A stretch of 64,000 bases of DNA from positions 2,240,075-2,304,074 of the forward strand of contig OX030964.1 in the NCBI GenBank assembly GCA_943735955.1, in the 5' to 3' direction. Positions 50,376 to 62,163 of the stretch are shown piece after piece. Origin of the DNA: Piscicola geometra (lineage: Eukaryota; Annelida; Clitellata; Hirudinida; Piscicolidae). Under the pieces are notes generated by a model, which searched no databases, was not told the origin of the DNA, and was given only the letters and a program-made list of their open reading frames with translations. Within the stretch, counting starts at the first letter, position 1, and each line of letters opens with the position of its first letter. Position numbers and translations under genes: made by a program.

Positions 50376-50479
50376 AAAGTCAGTTTTTAACTATTTTAAG
50401 GGGTGAATCGGTTGAGAGGTGAATCGGTTATGGGGTGAATCGGTTATGGGGTGATTCGGTTAAGGGGTGAATCGACTGC

Positions 50480-52464
50480 AATTCGGATTCGCAAGCCATA
50501 CCTAATCTTCTGGACCTATTCGAAACCGTCTGGTGTACTTTGTTGTTGGCATTCATCCATCTCGTGAGATGATGATAGCGCTCTGATGTGTTCTTTGACG
50601 GCAGCTTCTGGAGTGGCTCAGCAGACCGATTCTGGATCGACAGTCTCTGCTGCAGCGGCTGCAAGTGAAGTCGGATGGAGGATCGAGAGCCTGATTCTGC
50701 TGTCTCATTTTTCTTCTTTGCCTTCGGGATTCCAGATGTTGCCTGTGTTCTTCCTCGCCCTTTTCCATGCCTTTTGTGGACAGTCTGGCGCCAGCCCCTC
50801 CGGTCATCGGCTAGCTTTTCCCATCTGCCCAGGTCGATACCCGTAAGTTTGAGGTCGCGTTTGCAGACGTCTTTGAAGCGTAGTTGCGGGCGACCAACTG
50901 GACGTTGTCCTGTAGCCAGCTCGCCATAGAGGATGTCCTTGGGTATGCGACCTTCTTCCATTCTACGCATTTGACCCAGCCAGTGTAAACGTCTTTGGCA
51001 TAGAAGGAGGTGTATGCTGAGTGAGCTGGCTTTATTGATTACGGCTGTGTTGGTGACTTTGTCTTGCCATGTTATGCCAAGGATGCGTCGGAGACAGCGA
51101 AGATGAAAGCTTTCGAGACGATCTTCTTGTCTGGAATAGGTGGTCCAGGTTTCGCTGCCATACAACAGAGTGCTGAGAACGCATGCCTGGTACACTTTGA
51201 GCTTGGTGTTTTGTCTCAGTTGGTTGTTGGTCCATACACGTTTGCTCAATCTGGCCATGACGCTGGCTGCTTTGGCGAGCCTCTTATCAATCTCAATGTC
51301 GAGGGATAGGCTGCTAGTAATGACGGAACCCAAGTATGTGAACTTGTCAGTGGCCTCCAGGACTTGATTGTCGATTGTGATTGAGGGTGGAACAGGAATG
51401 TCTTGACCCATGATGTTGGTTTTCTTGATACTGATGGTCAGACCGAATTCCCTGCAAGCCTAAGCAAAGCGATTCATCAGCTGCTGAAGGTGTTCCTCCG
51501 TGTGTGACACCAGGGCCGCATCATCAGCGAACAGCATGTCTCTGATGAGGACAGTGCGAATTTTTGTCTTTGCTCTTAGGCGTGCCATGTTCAGCAGTTT
51601 CCCGTCACTTCTGGTGTGTAAATGGACACCTTCGGCAGACTCTTTAAATGCAAAGTTCAACAGCATCGAGTTTAAGATACCGAATAATGTAGGCGCTAGC
51701 ACACAACCCTGTTTGATCCCACTCCGAAGTCTCTCCATCGTAGCTGACCACACTTTGCGTGTTTTCGTGATAAGAAGTTGTAATGTTGAGCAGCCGAGGT
51801 GGACAGCCGATCTTCTTGAGTAGCCGAAATAGGCCGTTCTTGCTTACAAGGTCGAATGCCTTTGTTAGGTCGATAAAGGCGATATACAGCGGCATCCGCT
51901 GCTCTCTGCACTTTTCCTGGAGCTGACGCACGGAGAAGATCATGTCGACTGTGGATCTTCCTGATCTGAAGCCGCATTGCGATTCAGGATACACACGACT
52001 TGCTAGGACTTGGAGACGGTTGAGGACAACGCGTGCGAAAGCTTTACCCACGACGCTAAGCAGTGAGATGCCCCTGTAGTTGTTGCAGTCGCTGCGGTCG
52101 CCCTTGTTCTTATACAGGGTGACAATCTTGGCCTTGCGCATGTCTTGTGGGACTCTACCTTCTCTCCAAAATTAGCAAAGGAGCTTGTGAAGTGGTTCTA
52201 GTAGAGACGGTTTACCACATTTGATTATTTCTGGTGGAATGCCATCGTCTCCTGGTGCTTTTCCACTCTTTAAGGCATCAATAGCTTTATTGAGTTCGTC
52301 CATGGTCGGCTCGACATCCAGCTCTTCCAAGACTGGCAAGTCTTCAATAGCGTCCAGTGCAGTTTTCTTTGGAATAAAGTTCCAGATAGTGTTCGACCCA
52401 CCTTGCCATTTGCTTGTCTTTGTCTGTGATGGTCTCTCCTGATTTGGACTTTAAGGCATCGGGA
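50480..52464 (-). mobile_element. non-LTR retrotransposon (RT and C-terminal zinc motif), reverse strand
   Basis: Reading 52464 to 50428: SGKAPGDDGIPPEIIK, MRKAKIVTLYKNKGDRSDC, NYRGISLLSVVGKAF, CGFRSGRSTVDMIFSVRQL, YIAFIDLTKAFDLV, then MLFADDAALVSH (catalytic DD), DKFTYLGSVITS, YGSETWTTYSRQ, RRLHWLGQMRRME, GRPQLRFKDVCKRDL and a CxxC...HxxxC zinc-like motif (CSRCSRDCRSRIGLLSH). Frameshifts break it at least three times. The element starts between endonuclease and reverse transcriptase; endonuclease coding sequence is missing or inverted at 52465. The 3' end merges into foldback element 2. Confidence 0.9.
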
Positions 52465-53040
52465 AAATGAACGAAAACGGCCAGAGACTACTAGAATTAT
52501 GTTGCTACCACAACCTGTGCGTAACAAACACATAATCTGGTGTACATAATTATAATAATTATTATAATACTAGCGTACCAGCTGATTGGCAAAAAAAAAG
52601 AATCATTCCTTTCTTAAAAGCGAAGGTTCTAAAGCAGAGAGCCCAAACTACCACGAAATCACCCTACTTTCTGTTTCAGAAAAGATACTTTTTCTCGTCT
52701 TTTTCAAAAAGTACGTCCTTTTTGCTCCAGTCTATGCGCAGAGAACAAAGCGGGTTCACCCCAAGAAGGTCCACGTTAGACTGCGTCTTGACCCTCAACA
52801 AACAAGACGTGAGTACAGACGACATCTTTTTGCCTGGATCTCAAAGCAGCCTTCAATTCTGTCATCAATGATGTCTTTTGAAAAGTTTCCTACCCTTCAG
52901 CAATTGGTTTTACATTTTAGGGTCGTCAAGGTTATGTATTGGCGCATCCAATTTATTAATATATCCTGTTCAGAAACGGTCAACGAGTCACGCCATAGTT
53001 AGGCACCAGCCTTGGATTTGCCATTTTTACCGACCTTGTT
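52465..53040 (+). mobile_element. LINE pieces in opposite orientation
   Basis: The forward strand at 52465-52535 reads NENGQRLLE and CYHNLCVTNT, typical of a LINE endonuclease. From 52575, VPADWQKKRIIPFLKSEGSK and NYHEITLLSVSEKIL are reverse transcriptase, followed by frame-broken sequence. The two pieces are separated by an AT microsatellite. The head-to-head junction with the reverse-strand LINE at 52464 may reflect twin priming. Confidence 0.7.
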
Positions 53041-53365
53041 TTTGAAGAGAACGTTGTTCTATAATAATTTATGCCAAAGAAGTTGCCATTATGGATCTTG
53101 ATCTGAACTATAAAAAAACAAAAATCCAATGTATCAAAGACTTCCTAACCTAACAACTCGACCTGTAGACAAATGATCATCAGTTAGTTTACCTTGGGTA
53201 ATGATAGATGGTTCTTGTGGTAGGTCAAAGGAAATGACGCGTCATCTTGCATTGCCAGGAAGTGTTTTTGTGAGCTCAAGAATTCTCACTGGCGAAATGG
53301 TAGTTAAATAGGAAATCTGTAGTTTGTCTAAATACTGTATTGTCTGACTTTCATTTATATATATA

Positions 53366-53455
53366 TTTTTATAATCTATAGGGGGTCTAAAAACTTTTCT
53401 ATTTAATTCTTTTATTTATTTCAAAAAGCGCTACATAAACACTTTTGATTTATTT
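53366..53455 (+). mobile_element. LINE 3' end fragment
   Basis: GGGTCTAAAAACTTTTCTAT (the Gly-Leu-Lys-Thr-Phe-Leu end of a CR1-type ORF) is followed by AAAAGCGCTACATAAACACT and TTTATTTATT repeats, parallel to the tails at 5190 and 39826. Confidence 0.7.
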
Positions 53456-53509
53456 ATTTATTAATAATATTTATTAAAATTTTCAACATTTCAAAATGAT
53501 TTATTTTTC

Positions 53510-53945
53510 AAAACCCATCACCAAAAAACATCCAAAAAACATCATGAGAATTGTAAGATTATTACTAACTTAAAGTTAACATGAGTTCAAATGGTTTTTC
53601 AATGTTCTCACATTTCATCAAAAATTCAATAAACTTTTTAAATTGTTTTCTCTACCAAATCATCCCTCATTTACTCATTTGTATTTTTAAAAATGTTTTT
53701 TCATTTAATCATTTAAACATTTTCTCTATTGAATTATTCTCGATTCATCCGACTCAGGCCAGTGCGAACGTCTTATTTGCCATTTTTATCTGTAAAAAAT
53801 GAAATTTAGTTTTAGAAATATCTAATGCACACGTGGTTTAATGCCTTTTTGGGTGTATTATTCCAAACAATATTTTCCATTGAAAAGAATAAAGAAATAA
53901 ATAATTCACGAAAACGCAATCTGGAGTGAATCAAATGTTGGCAAA
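53510..53945 (+). repeat. diverged duplicate of 58985-59465
   Basis: Shared landmarks include TTAACATGAGTTCAAATGG, TTTTCACATTTCAT, GATTCATCCGACTCA and GAATCAAATGTTGGC-like sequence, with many substitutions and indels. Neither copy has a convincing coding frame. The two copies bracket the cysteine-rich gene, in the same orientation. Confidence 0.75.
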
Positions 53946-54159
53946 ATCTGAAAACTGTACATGTCAGTTGATGTTCCAAAGACATATTCAAGAAGAACTG
54001 TGGAAAATGCCAAAGAGAGTGGGAGCAAGGAAGCTGTTAATTTCTGTTTCAATAAAAACTCTCACTACAGTCTTCAAACTTTTTCTAAGATTTAGAGCTA
54101 TCACTCAACCATTAAATGTTGTAGTTGGGAACAAAACACCTACAAGAGAGCTTATTTGA

Positions 54160-54700
54160 ACTGCGTCTGAGTAGGTTGTCTTACTCATATCGAGTGGTCC
54201 ATCTTATAGAAGTGTAGATCATGCTGAAATCATAGGATGAAAACTTATCAGAGCTTAAAAAGCGTCAGAGCTTTTTCCCAAAGTTATCCTCGTTATTGAA
54301 ATGTTAAGTACAAGTCTAAATAGAATATGAGGGAAAAGAAATGAAAACTTAGATACTATGAAACTGATACAACCGTTGATCCCTTACGTAATAGCGTAAA
54401 GCCATTGCCAAGTGATTTTCACCTTGAATCAGAAAACTCCATTTTAGGAAAAAAAATTTCACAAATCGTTAGATTGGATTTCGTTTGAACTAGAATATTT
54501 TAAGCTTGACAAACTCGTAGATCTTAAAGTCAAAGAAAGACAACGCTGCGCTAAGAAAAAGTGTTTTAGTGTGTTTCTGAGTGTGTAAAGATATCTGTGT
54601 TTTCCCGTTCATCGTGCTTTGTTCTAGGCATCTGCATTGTGAAAGTGTAGACATCAACGTTTCTGATGTATTTTTTAGTCTATATTATTCACAGCCTGAC
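54160..54700. other. no gene seen
   Basis: AT-rich sequence with short uninformative frames. Confidence 0.5.
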
Positions 54701-54714
54701 AGACGCAGACCATG

Positions 54715-54872
54715 TTACAATGGTTCTTATGCACCAGAGGCCCCACTCCACATGATGTACACATCTCTCAATGCAAACACCGAATCATATACACTACGAT
54801 ATGATAGTTCACGGTTGTTCGTCAGGGATTTGAACAGAAAACCTTTGAGTCGCAGGTCACCCCCCAATGTGT
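54715..54872 (-). mobile_element. diverged SINE family 1, reverse strand
   Basis: The reverse complement has GACCTGCGACTCAAAGGTTT, TTCAAATCCCTGACGAACAA and GTGAACTATCATATCGTAGT, matching the B box and palindrome region of family 1, with considerable divergence. Confidence 0.7.
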
Positions 54873-55042
54873 AACTCCTTTTCTTCTTCCCGTGAAGTTC
54901 AGGACTTCTCTGGAGCATCGACGCGTTTAAATCAAGTAAGGAGTCACATTTATATGGCTACTGTGTTAACCTTGTTGCAAAACCTAAATTCTAAAAAACC
55001 ACTGCACAGAAGCATGAACATTTCATATTTAAAAACTGTTAA

Positions 55043-57234
55043 CTAACATTGTCTGCACTCCATCTTGGAATTTTCGTTGTTATTTTTCACCCAGCATTTT
55101 AAGCCAGCCTTACACGTTCTAAGCTCCTTCGATTCTCCTCCCCACTGCAGAATTAATTCAAGTTGATGAACATTCTAATTAAAAGTACTTTAAAGGCCTC
55201 AACACGTCACTTTATTATTTTTGCATTGATCTCGTTGAAGTTTTGTATAATAAATAATAATACTTGAAACAATAGTGAGAACAACAAAAACAACAATAAT
55301 AATAATTATTATTATTATTATAATTATTTAAAAAAATAATTTGCTAACATAACTTTCAATGCCTTTTTGAGAGAGTATTACTAAAGATCCGAGCAAATAT
55401 TTGTTATAAGAATAATATAGAGATTTCTCACTTTTTCCCAGCAGTAGCATTTCTCTTTGGTCGTCCACATTTCTTTGTTATAATCCATACCATAATAGCA
55501 CATGTGATCTGAAATAGTCATAATTATTATTCATTCTCATTTATTTCTTACGGAATTTCAGTTAACAACATCTTTTTCGACTTTAAAACCTCAAACCATC
55601 GAAGTATTTAGCGCGAAGAAAATGAAAAAACCCATTTCAGTTCGAAATTTTTGAATTCCATTCATTTCGTCCCGTACCACATCACCCCAAACACCATCAT
55701 TCTAACCTATTAAATTCCAACACATTCACCCTGTATCACATTCACCCTGTATCACATTAACAATGCGAAACATTCCTCGCTGCATCCCAACAACTTTCAC
55801 TTACTTGGAAAGCACTTCATTTGAACACCCGTCTTGGTACCTTTCACAAAGCATTGCTCGTGTTCTTCACACCTCTTCATCTCTCTTCCCCACTTGAATT
55901 AAAATGAACTAAAATTAGAATTTTCAAATTAAAACATGCGCATGAAAGCTTTTGAACGACTGTAATCTTATAATTTAATTTTTGGAAAAATAAAATAATT
56001 CTTTCAATATGTAAAGGTCTCTCACATTTTCTCGACACCAGCAATGACGTCCTGAAGAATATCCCATATACTTTTTATCATAACCATCTGAGCAATCTAG
56101 AAATTAGATAATTATCTGAATTATAAGAATATATTCTGAATAGATGGCGCTCTATAGTTCTTTTTTATATACCATAAAAACTAATTAAATTTTTGAAAAT
56201 TATTATTAAAAATTTTTTGTTTACCTGGTAAACCCGGTAAAAATGCTTCTTTTGATGAAGTAGTAGTACGTTATTTTTTTTAAATAATCAAGTTATTCAG
56301 GTTCAATTTAACATAAAATAGGATTAAAAATTCAATAATTTCTACCGTAACGAGTCAATAGTGAAAAAACATTTGAGATCAGTTAAAAAGTATCCAGGTA
56401 TGAAAGTAGGAGTAGGTTGCTGATGACGGAATCATTTTAACAAGTAGCCTTTAGGCTCAGTTGCATAACCAGTAAGGTAGTTTTGAATTCATTCGGTTCT
56501 CATATTGATACTTTGTCTTGTAATATGAACTCTAGAGATAAAGTAATACAAGTGAATAACTCAGGGGTCAAAAGGCCTCCCTAAACTAAACCTAAGCATG
56601 AACCTTGAAATACCATTTTGAGCAACTGGGTTCTTAGTTGCCGATGGTGGAATCATATTGTTTTTAATGCTTTTTTTTTAATTATGATTTTTCAAAAATT
56701 TAAAAATTCAGTTTCTTCTTTAAAGCGTCAAAAATGTTTTTTTTAAACGGCTGAAATGTTTTTAGCATCTTTTACAACTTTATTTTTGAAGAAAACTCTG
56801 CATAAAAAACTGTTTTGTGAATAAAATAAGTTGTGCACGCTTCGCTGAAGACACTTTTTTCATTTCACACTTTATTAGTAGCTTGAATCATTTCCTGTTC
56901 GCCTCATTTTCTACAATCACTTTTACGTTTGTAGAAACTAATGACAGCTGTCAATAAATGCATTGTAGGATAAATTATACTAATTATTAAGTGCTATGAA
57001 GTAAATGGATATCGCGTCAACTATGAGAGCCCTAAAAATGAAAATTATTTAATTTTTAGAGCGCATATCTATAAATAAGTTCATTCCGTCTTACGCAACC
57101 TCTCCTATAAATGCTTTATCAAAACTTTCATAATACTTTTAAAAGCAACTATTTACTACTTTGAAACTCACGAATTTACCTTGAAGGGGCAAAATGATCG
57201 AGAGCACGATGAAAAACAAGGCAAAAGACTGCAT
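55043..57234 (-). CDS. small secreted cysteine-rich protein made of two tandem modules
   Basis: Five reverse-strand exons (57234-57180, 56096-56026, 55892-55805, 55508-55432, 55144-55043; 55, 71, 88, 77 and 102 bases) have GT-AG borders and join in one frame of 130 residues. Exon 1 is a signal peptide (MQSFALFFIVLSIILPLQ). Exons 2 and 4 are homologous (C-x2-G-x-D, then CWCREN or CYCWEK). Exons 3 and 5 are homologous (WGREMKRC and WGGESKELRTC, then CFVK or CWVK, then MKC or MEC). The protein is thus two modules, each encoded by an exon pair bounded by phase-1 introns, allowing in-frame duplication. I do not recognise the family: CWC recalls thyroglobulin type-1 modules, and the spacing C-x5-C-x11-C recalls macin-type antimicrobial peptides; neither match is firm. 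Extracellular defence, signalling or venom-like roles are all possible. Confidence 0.85.
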
Positions 57235-57278
57235 CTTGAAGTCTCGAGAGAACTAGTGGAATCAGCTGAATTCAGTGA

Positions 57279-57286
57279 CTTTTATA
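57279..57286 (-). promoter_or_regulatory. TATA box of the cysteine-rich gene
   Basis: TATAAAAG on the reverse strand, about 45-52 bases upstream of the ATG at 57234. The spacing predicts a leader of some 15-25 bases. It supports the gene call and its start. Confidence 0.65.
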
Positions 57287-57299
57287 GGCTATAAGTTAT

Positions 57300-58270
57300 A
57301 GACCATCGCACGTCTCATCCCACGACCAATGATAACTCACCACGCCTTCAAAATCACTGCTAATTTTTAAATCATCATCACCATCGTTCTTTCAGTAAAA
57401 ATTTCAAATGCATTTCAGCACGACTGCTTCGCGATTCGAGCGTTAAAACAACAGCTGGCAAACAGTCGATGACTAACTCCATACCTAGTCATAAAGCTTA
57501 CACTAAATAAAAAGTTTTAATATCTTTTTTTAAAATTAATGAATCTGAGATAATTCACATTTTTATCTTGTGGTTAATAATAATAATAATAATAATGATA
57601 TGAATATTAATAACATTAAATAATAAAAGAATAATAAATTATTATAATTATTTTCTTATGGTTGAAAGTGTAAAATAGCTGGTCTGTTGGAGTGTGTGAA
57701 GGGATGTGTAAATTGAATCAATAATTTGAAAAACCTTTTATTATTTATGATTAATCTTTCATGCATAGAGATAGATATTCATGAATATTTGTGAGATCAG
57801 TGAACAGTCCAAGTACCTTGGCAAGTCCTTTCAGGGTAAAATTGAATAATTTATCCAAGGTAAGTCGAAAGTAAAAGTCCGAAAATTAAAACACATTGCA
57901 TTAACCCATTCATTTTCTTTACTTCTATAGTTTTATAACACTGCCTTTATGTAAAAATGCTATAAAGATTTTACTGAATATTGTTCAAACTATTTTATTA
58001 ACGCAGTTTAGTTAGAACCATTTGTAAGTATTCATTTAGATATTTATTTATATATTTAAAATGGTTTAATGTAATCAATAAAAATCAATAAGGAGAATTT
58101 TAAAACTATTTGATGCAGGAAATTGCATTATTTTAGTTTTTATTTCCATCAGTTAAAAAAAGGAACTAAAAATTGTGAGATATTTCAATATAAATTATAT
58201 ACAACATATTATATATTTTCAAAATAATATAAATAAATAAATAAAACAAATTAATGTTAGAATGATTTTT
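57300..58270. other. no gene seen
   Basis: AT-rich DNA with a short AAT microsatellite near 57570-57600; no exon is visible. Confidence 0.5.
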
Positions 58271-58289
58271 AAATTTCATTTTAAGGGCT

Positions 58290-58518
58290 TTTTTCAATCT
58301 GTTTTCTCGATAAAGCATGCCACATGCCGAAGAACTCTCTGCACATAAGCCTGTGAAACTGGTGGCACCGGAAGGTCAAAATCTGCGAGACAGGCAGATG
58401 CAGGGCTGATTTGTGGGAAGTCAGGGAGGTTGAACTCTCCTAGCAAATACGTAACCAGCCCCTTTTTTAAATATAAAATGTGTGCTGGCGGACAAAATCT
58501 TACTTTACTGTGAATCAT
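58290..58518 (-). pseudogene. hAT transposase fragment
   Basis: The reverse frame contains LLGEFNLPDFPQIS and DLPVPPVSQAYVQRVLRHVA. SQAYVxRV is the core of the hAT dimerisation region, also seen in the remnant at 22265. Only about 70 residues remain. Confidence 0.65.
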
Positions 58519-58984
58519 ATCAAATTTAAAAAGTCAACAAAATCTCCCTCCCCAGCCCTCCCGTAAACTTTTACCCTGGGTCCTTGTGGTCCAGCATGGA
58601 AGCGATGTGCATTTTGACCAAATAAAGCAGGCTTGCTCCATTCAATTGCTTTTTGTGTTTAACTCTCACTTGAGAAAAGGGGTTTCTAGTTCTTAAGTGA
58701 TTAAATAATTATTAAATATAATAATTTTGTATGAATAAAATCTAATTATATTTTAAATACAAATTTTCGTTCGAAATATAGAAAAACCGATTTAAACATC
58801 TAATCAGATAAACTGATAAAAACGAAGAAAAAAAGTAAAAAGCATGAAATGAAACAAGATAAATTTTATTTAGAAAAAGTGATAATCAAACAACACTACA
58901 CCACACTTTCACAACTCTATTTCACATGTCGAAATTTTACTTTATTTTATTCTATTTTTGGGCTTTTCAACTTTTGTTTAAATG

Positions 58985-59465
58985 ATTTATTTAAAAACTC
59001 AGTTACCAAAAACCATCATGTGATTGATAAATTTATTGAAAACTTAAATTTAACATGAGTTCAAATAGCCTTTCAATATTTTCACATTTCATTAACTCTT
59101 AAAATTTTCTTTCATTATTAAATTTTATTTAGTCATTAATTCTTTAAAAAAATTCATTTAATCATTTAATTTTTCAATGTTTTTTACATTTAATCATTCA
59201 AACATTTTTTCTGTTGAATTATTCTTGATTCATCCGACTCAAGTCAATGCGATCATCCTATTTCACTTCAGGAACTGTGAAAAAACAATAATTTTAAAGT
59301 ATGACTTCTCAAAACAAACGTGGTATAGTGTTTTTTGGGTTTATTATTCAAAGACATACTTAAAACTAAGAAGAATGAATAATTAAAAGTTTAAAAAAAT
59401 TCATTGAAATATACATTTTCATTGAATCAAATATTTGCTTAAATCTGAAAACTGTACATATCTAA
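58985..59465 (+). repeat. diverged duplicate of 53510-53945
   Basis: The partner of the repeat at 53510; same order of landmarks. No coding sequence is supported. Confidence 0.75.
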
Positions 59466-59686
59466 AGTAACGGTTGGACTGGGTACCCACGAGACTCCCA
59501 TAGGAACGGGAATGAAAATTAAAATCGGGAACGGAATAAGATGGGAACAAAAGTTGTTACCATTAAAAAAATTACTTACATAAAAAAGTAAAATTAAATC
59601 AATTAGGGAAGAGCGTAGCAACATGCCCATGGTTTCCGATTTGAGTGTATATTCCCATTCCCGTTCCTTTTCGATAATCTTTCTCT

Positions 59687-59886
59687 NNNNNNNNNNNNNN
59701 NNNNNNNNNNNNNNNNNNNNNNNNNNNNNNNNNNNNNNNNNNNNNNNNNNNNNNNNNNNNNNNNNNNNNNNNNNNNNNNNNNNNNNNNNNNNNNNNNNNN
59801 NNNNNNNNNNNNNNNNNNNNNNNNNNNNNNNNNNNNNNNNNNNNNNNNNNNNNNNNNNNNNNNNNNNNNNNNNNNNNNNNNNNNNN
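59687..59886. other. assembly gap (200 N)
   Basis: Exactly 200 undetermined bases, probably a placeholder of unknown true length. The right segmental copy starts 14 bases after it, so the duplication breakpoint is hidden by the gap. Confidence 0.99.
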
Positions 59887-60015
59887 TATTTTGTAAAGGT
59901 ATATATTTTTATGGTCTATTTTGCGCCTAAGTGATAGAAAGTTAGCAATACATTATCACTCACTTGTCAACAAATTTAATTGAGCGATTACATGCATTGC
60001 TTAAAAAATGCACCA

Positions 60016-60082
60016 AACAAAGTATACTTTGATCAGTTTTCAATTAAGCCTTAATTGAAAACTGATCAAAGTATACTTTTTT
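60016..60082. repeat. 33-bp palindrome, right copy
   Basis: Same palindrome as at 116-182, with one mismatch (C at 60018). Confidence 0.9.
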
Positions 60083-60406
60083 GGGGCAAACATTTTAGTT
60101 CACTATTTCAATTCGATCTTGCAATGCATTTTTTGTGTGTAATTTTTTAAAGTGCAATTATTTTTAGTAAAATTTCTAAAATCTGATTTGTTATTACAAT
60201 TTTTTCATGCGATTTTGTCCATACACCGAAATGAAAGTATCACACTGTTCTGCCCTTTTCAATATTTTGCATTCAAATAAAGTCCAAAAAATTAATTTAA
60301 CATATTTTTATTCGTTTTTCATTTATAACCGATGATTCATAAAGCTATTGCAAGAATCGATTGAAGAGAAATCGAATAGAAAGTGTGGCGTTCCCCCAAG
60401 GTCCTC

Positions 60407-60463
60407 TCAAGCCTCTCCTATCAGCGCCAACAGGATCTTCTTGTAGTCTCCAGAGGTTTCACT
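60407..60463 (-). CDS. annexin last exon (right copy)
   Basis: Encodes the same SETSGDYKKILLALIGEA end as the left copy, then a stop. An upstream annexin exon exists at 62057-62163 on the same strand. About eight residues expected between the two are not found, and no further annexin exons are visible between them, so this may be a partial gene. The exon is untouched by substitutions relative to the left copy. Confidence 0.55.
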   Translation of the reverse strand, partial: SETSGDYKKILLALIGEA

Positions 60464-62056
60464 CTGCGTTGGAGGTTCCAATGAAATTCACCGAATCAAA
60501 TAACTTTCAGTCACTTCGACTGCATGCTGGCTGTCGACTCATCTACATCTACGTTTACATCTACTTCTAATTAACAACCCCAATCGACTTATGCTAATGA
60601 GCAAAAGTGAAGTTTTACAGTAAAATTATAGAAAAGTCTTAAAATTTAAATTATGCGTTATTCTATCGAAATAAAAAAACAAGTGCATGAAAGACAATTT
60701 CATAATCTTTTAAATGAGTTTTTATAAACAAATTATATATTATGTAAGCTTTCAAATAAAAGGATTTTAATCAAAATATCCCTTGAATCTAGCGTAACAG
60801 TAAAAAGCTATAATTTAAGGACTGCTACTTTTTATACGTACTTATTCATTTCTTAATGCGCTAACCAACAATTTACGTATAATATTGAATTATACATAAT
60901 TAGATTCGTCTTTAAATAATCTATCATTATATTTTTCTTAAGTTGAATAAATATTAAGTGAGAAGCCAGAAAACTCGAGGCAAAGCTTTAAATTAAGTAT
61001 TTCGGGAATCAAAAAAGATAGTTTTTACTTAAGAAAGTTATTGAAAAAGTATAAGTTATACTCAATAAAGTTCTGTAAAAAAAGTTGTGAAAAAACATTT
61101 TTTAACTATACGAAATAGATTTTAAAGTGTACATGCTTTCGAACTTAACACAAAAGTTATTAAGTTAAAATAGGTATAACTTTTTTTTCAAACAAACAAA
61201 TTACAATTTGGTTAACGTATTTAAAATCAGTAAATCAAAATCTACAATTTGAGTGTTTCAATTTTAAAAAAAGTATATAATAATTAATAAGAATAAACTA
61301 CTGTAAAGGTTGATTTCTCCCGTAAGTGAAGCCTTTAAAATGTTAATAACTTTGTCATTTTGAAAGATATTATTCTTTTAACTTTTAATTCTGATTCCTT
61401 GTATCAAATTAAATAAAACTAGTGATTTTCAACAATATAAGAAGAAAAAACAAAAGTTATGACAAAAAAACAATATTTTTGTTTTGTGAGGGGGCCGTGA
61501 ATTGCTAATATATTATGACGTAAAAACGGTACAAAAAATGTGTTCTTTTTAAATTTTAAAATAGGTATAACTTTTTTTAAACAATCAAATTAAAATTTGG
61601 TTAACGTATTTAAAATCAGTAAATCAAAATCTACAATTTGAGCGTTTCAATTTAAAAAAATGAAATAGTTTTAAAAATCAATTGGGGTTGCTAATCTAAT
61701 ACACCTACAGAATACATCGCTGTAATCAATTTAGAATATTACACGATGGAGACTAAAATAACTAATTTCATTTTAAAATATTACTAAAATATAGCGCAAA
61801 GCAAGCAACTAAGCACCTTGATCCACTCGGCTAGAGACTTTTTCAAACCATTTTTTAATTATTTTCTTCACTTAGACTAACCTCTTCATTGCCTTTTAAA
61901 CAATGATCTCTACCACCCACTTCCATCCCCCTCTCTACCATCTTATCAAACCTCCACACCACCACCCTCTTCTTCACTATTCTCCCTCCACAACCACCTC
62001 CCTTCTTCCACCCCCTTCCATAACCACCCTTCACTCTTCATTCCCTCTCCTCTCAC

Positions 62057-62163
62057 CTGGCCATACAGCGTCTTGAACGTCTGAACGACTTGCACCCTCT
62101 GACCACTGCTTCGGTAGGCAAGGACGCTTGTGATGGCGTCTCCATTGGTGCATTCAAAGCAAA
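62057..62163 (-). CDS. annexin repeat exon
   Basis: The reverse strand reads CTNGDAITSVLAYRSSGQR and VQVVQTFKTLYGQ, then the donor GTGAGA. This is the second to fourth helix of an annexin repeat (compare the usual DAIxxVLAxRxxxQRxxIxxxYKxxxG). The type-2 calcium loop GxGT is not conserved. The acceptor TTAG lies at 62164-62167. It lies antisense to, and just upstream of, the first EGF exon of phosphatase copy D, and is deleted from the left copy. Confidence 0.7.

Larger units (their letters stand above)
45983..50479. mobile_element. foldback element 2, 4.5 kb, with satellite arms
   Basis: Both ends carry the motif TGCAGTCGATTCACCCC and several copies of ACCGATTCACCCCATA in inverted orientation (45983-46048 and 50395-50479), followed on both sides by CTTAAAATAGTTAAAAAC. 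Inside, each arm is an AT-rich tandem array. The left arrays read inward as TATAAAATAAATAGATAAT; the right array, reversed, as TATAAAATAAAATTTAAA. An internal copy of the end motif occurs at 48041-48085. The flanks both contain GGATTCGC, a possible target duplication. The left and right flanks may once have been one LINE 3' end. No transposase is seen. Confidence 0.78.

Noticed and set aside
50586..52442. Several forward frames opposite the reverse-strand LINE
   Set aside because: They are antisense shadows of reverse transcriptase coding sequence.
53926..54159. 77-residue forward frame
   Set aside because: Its start lies inside the duplicated noncoding repeat, with no motif, splice context or conservation in the paralogous repeat.
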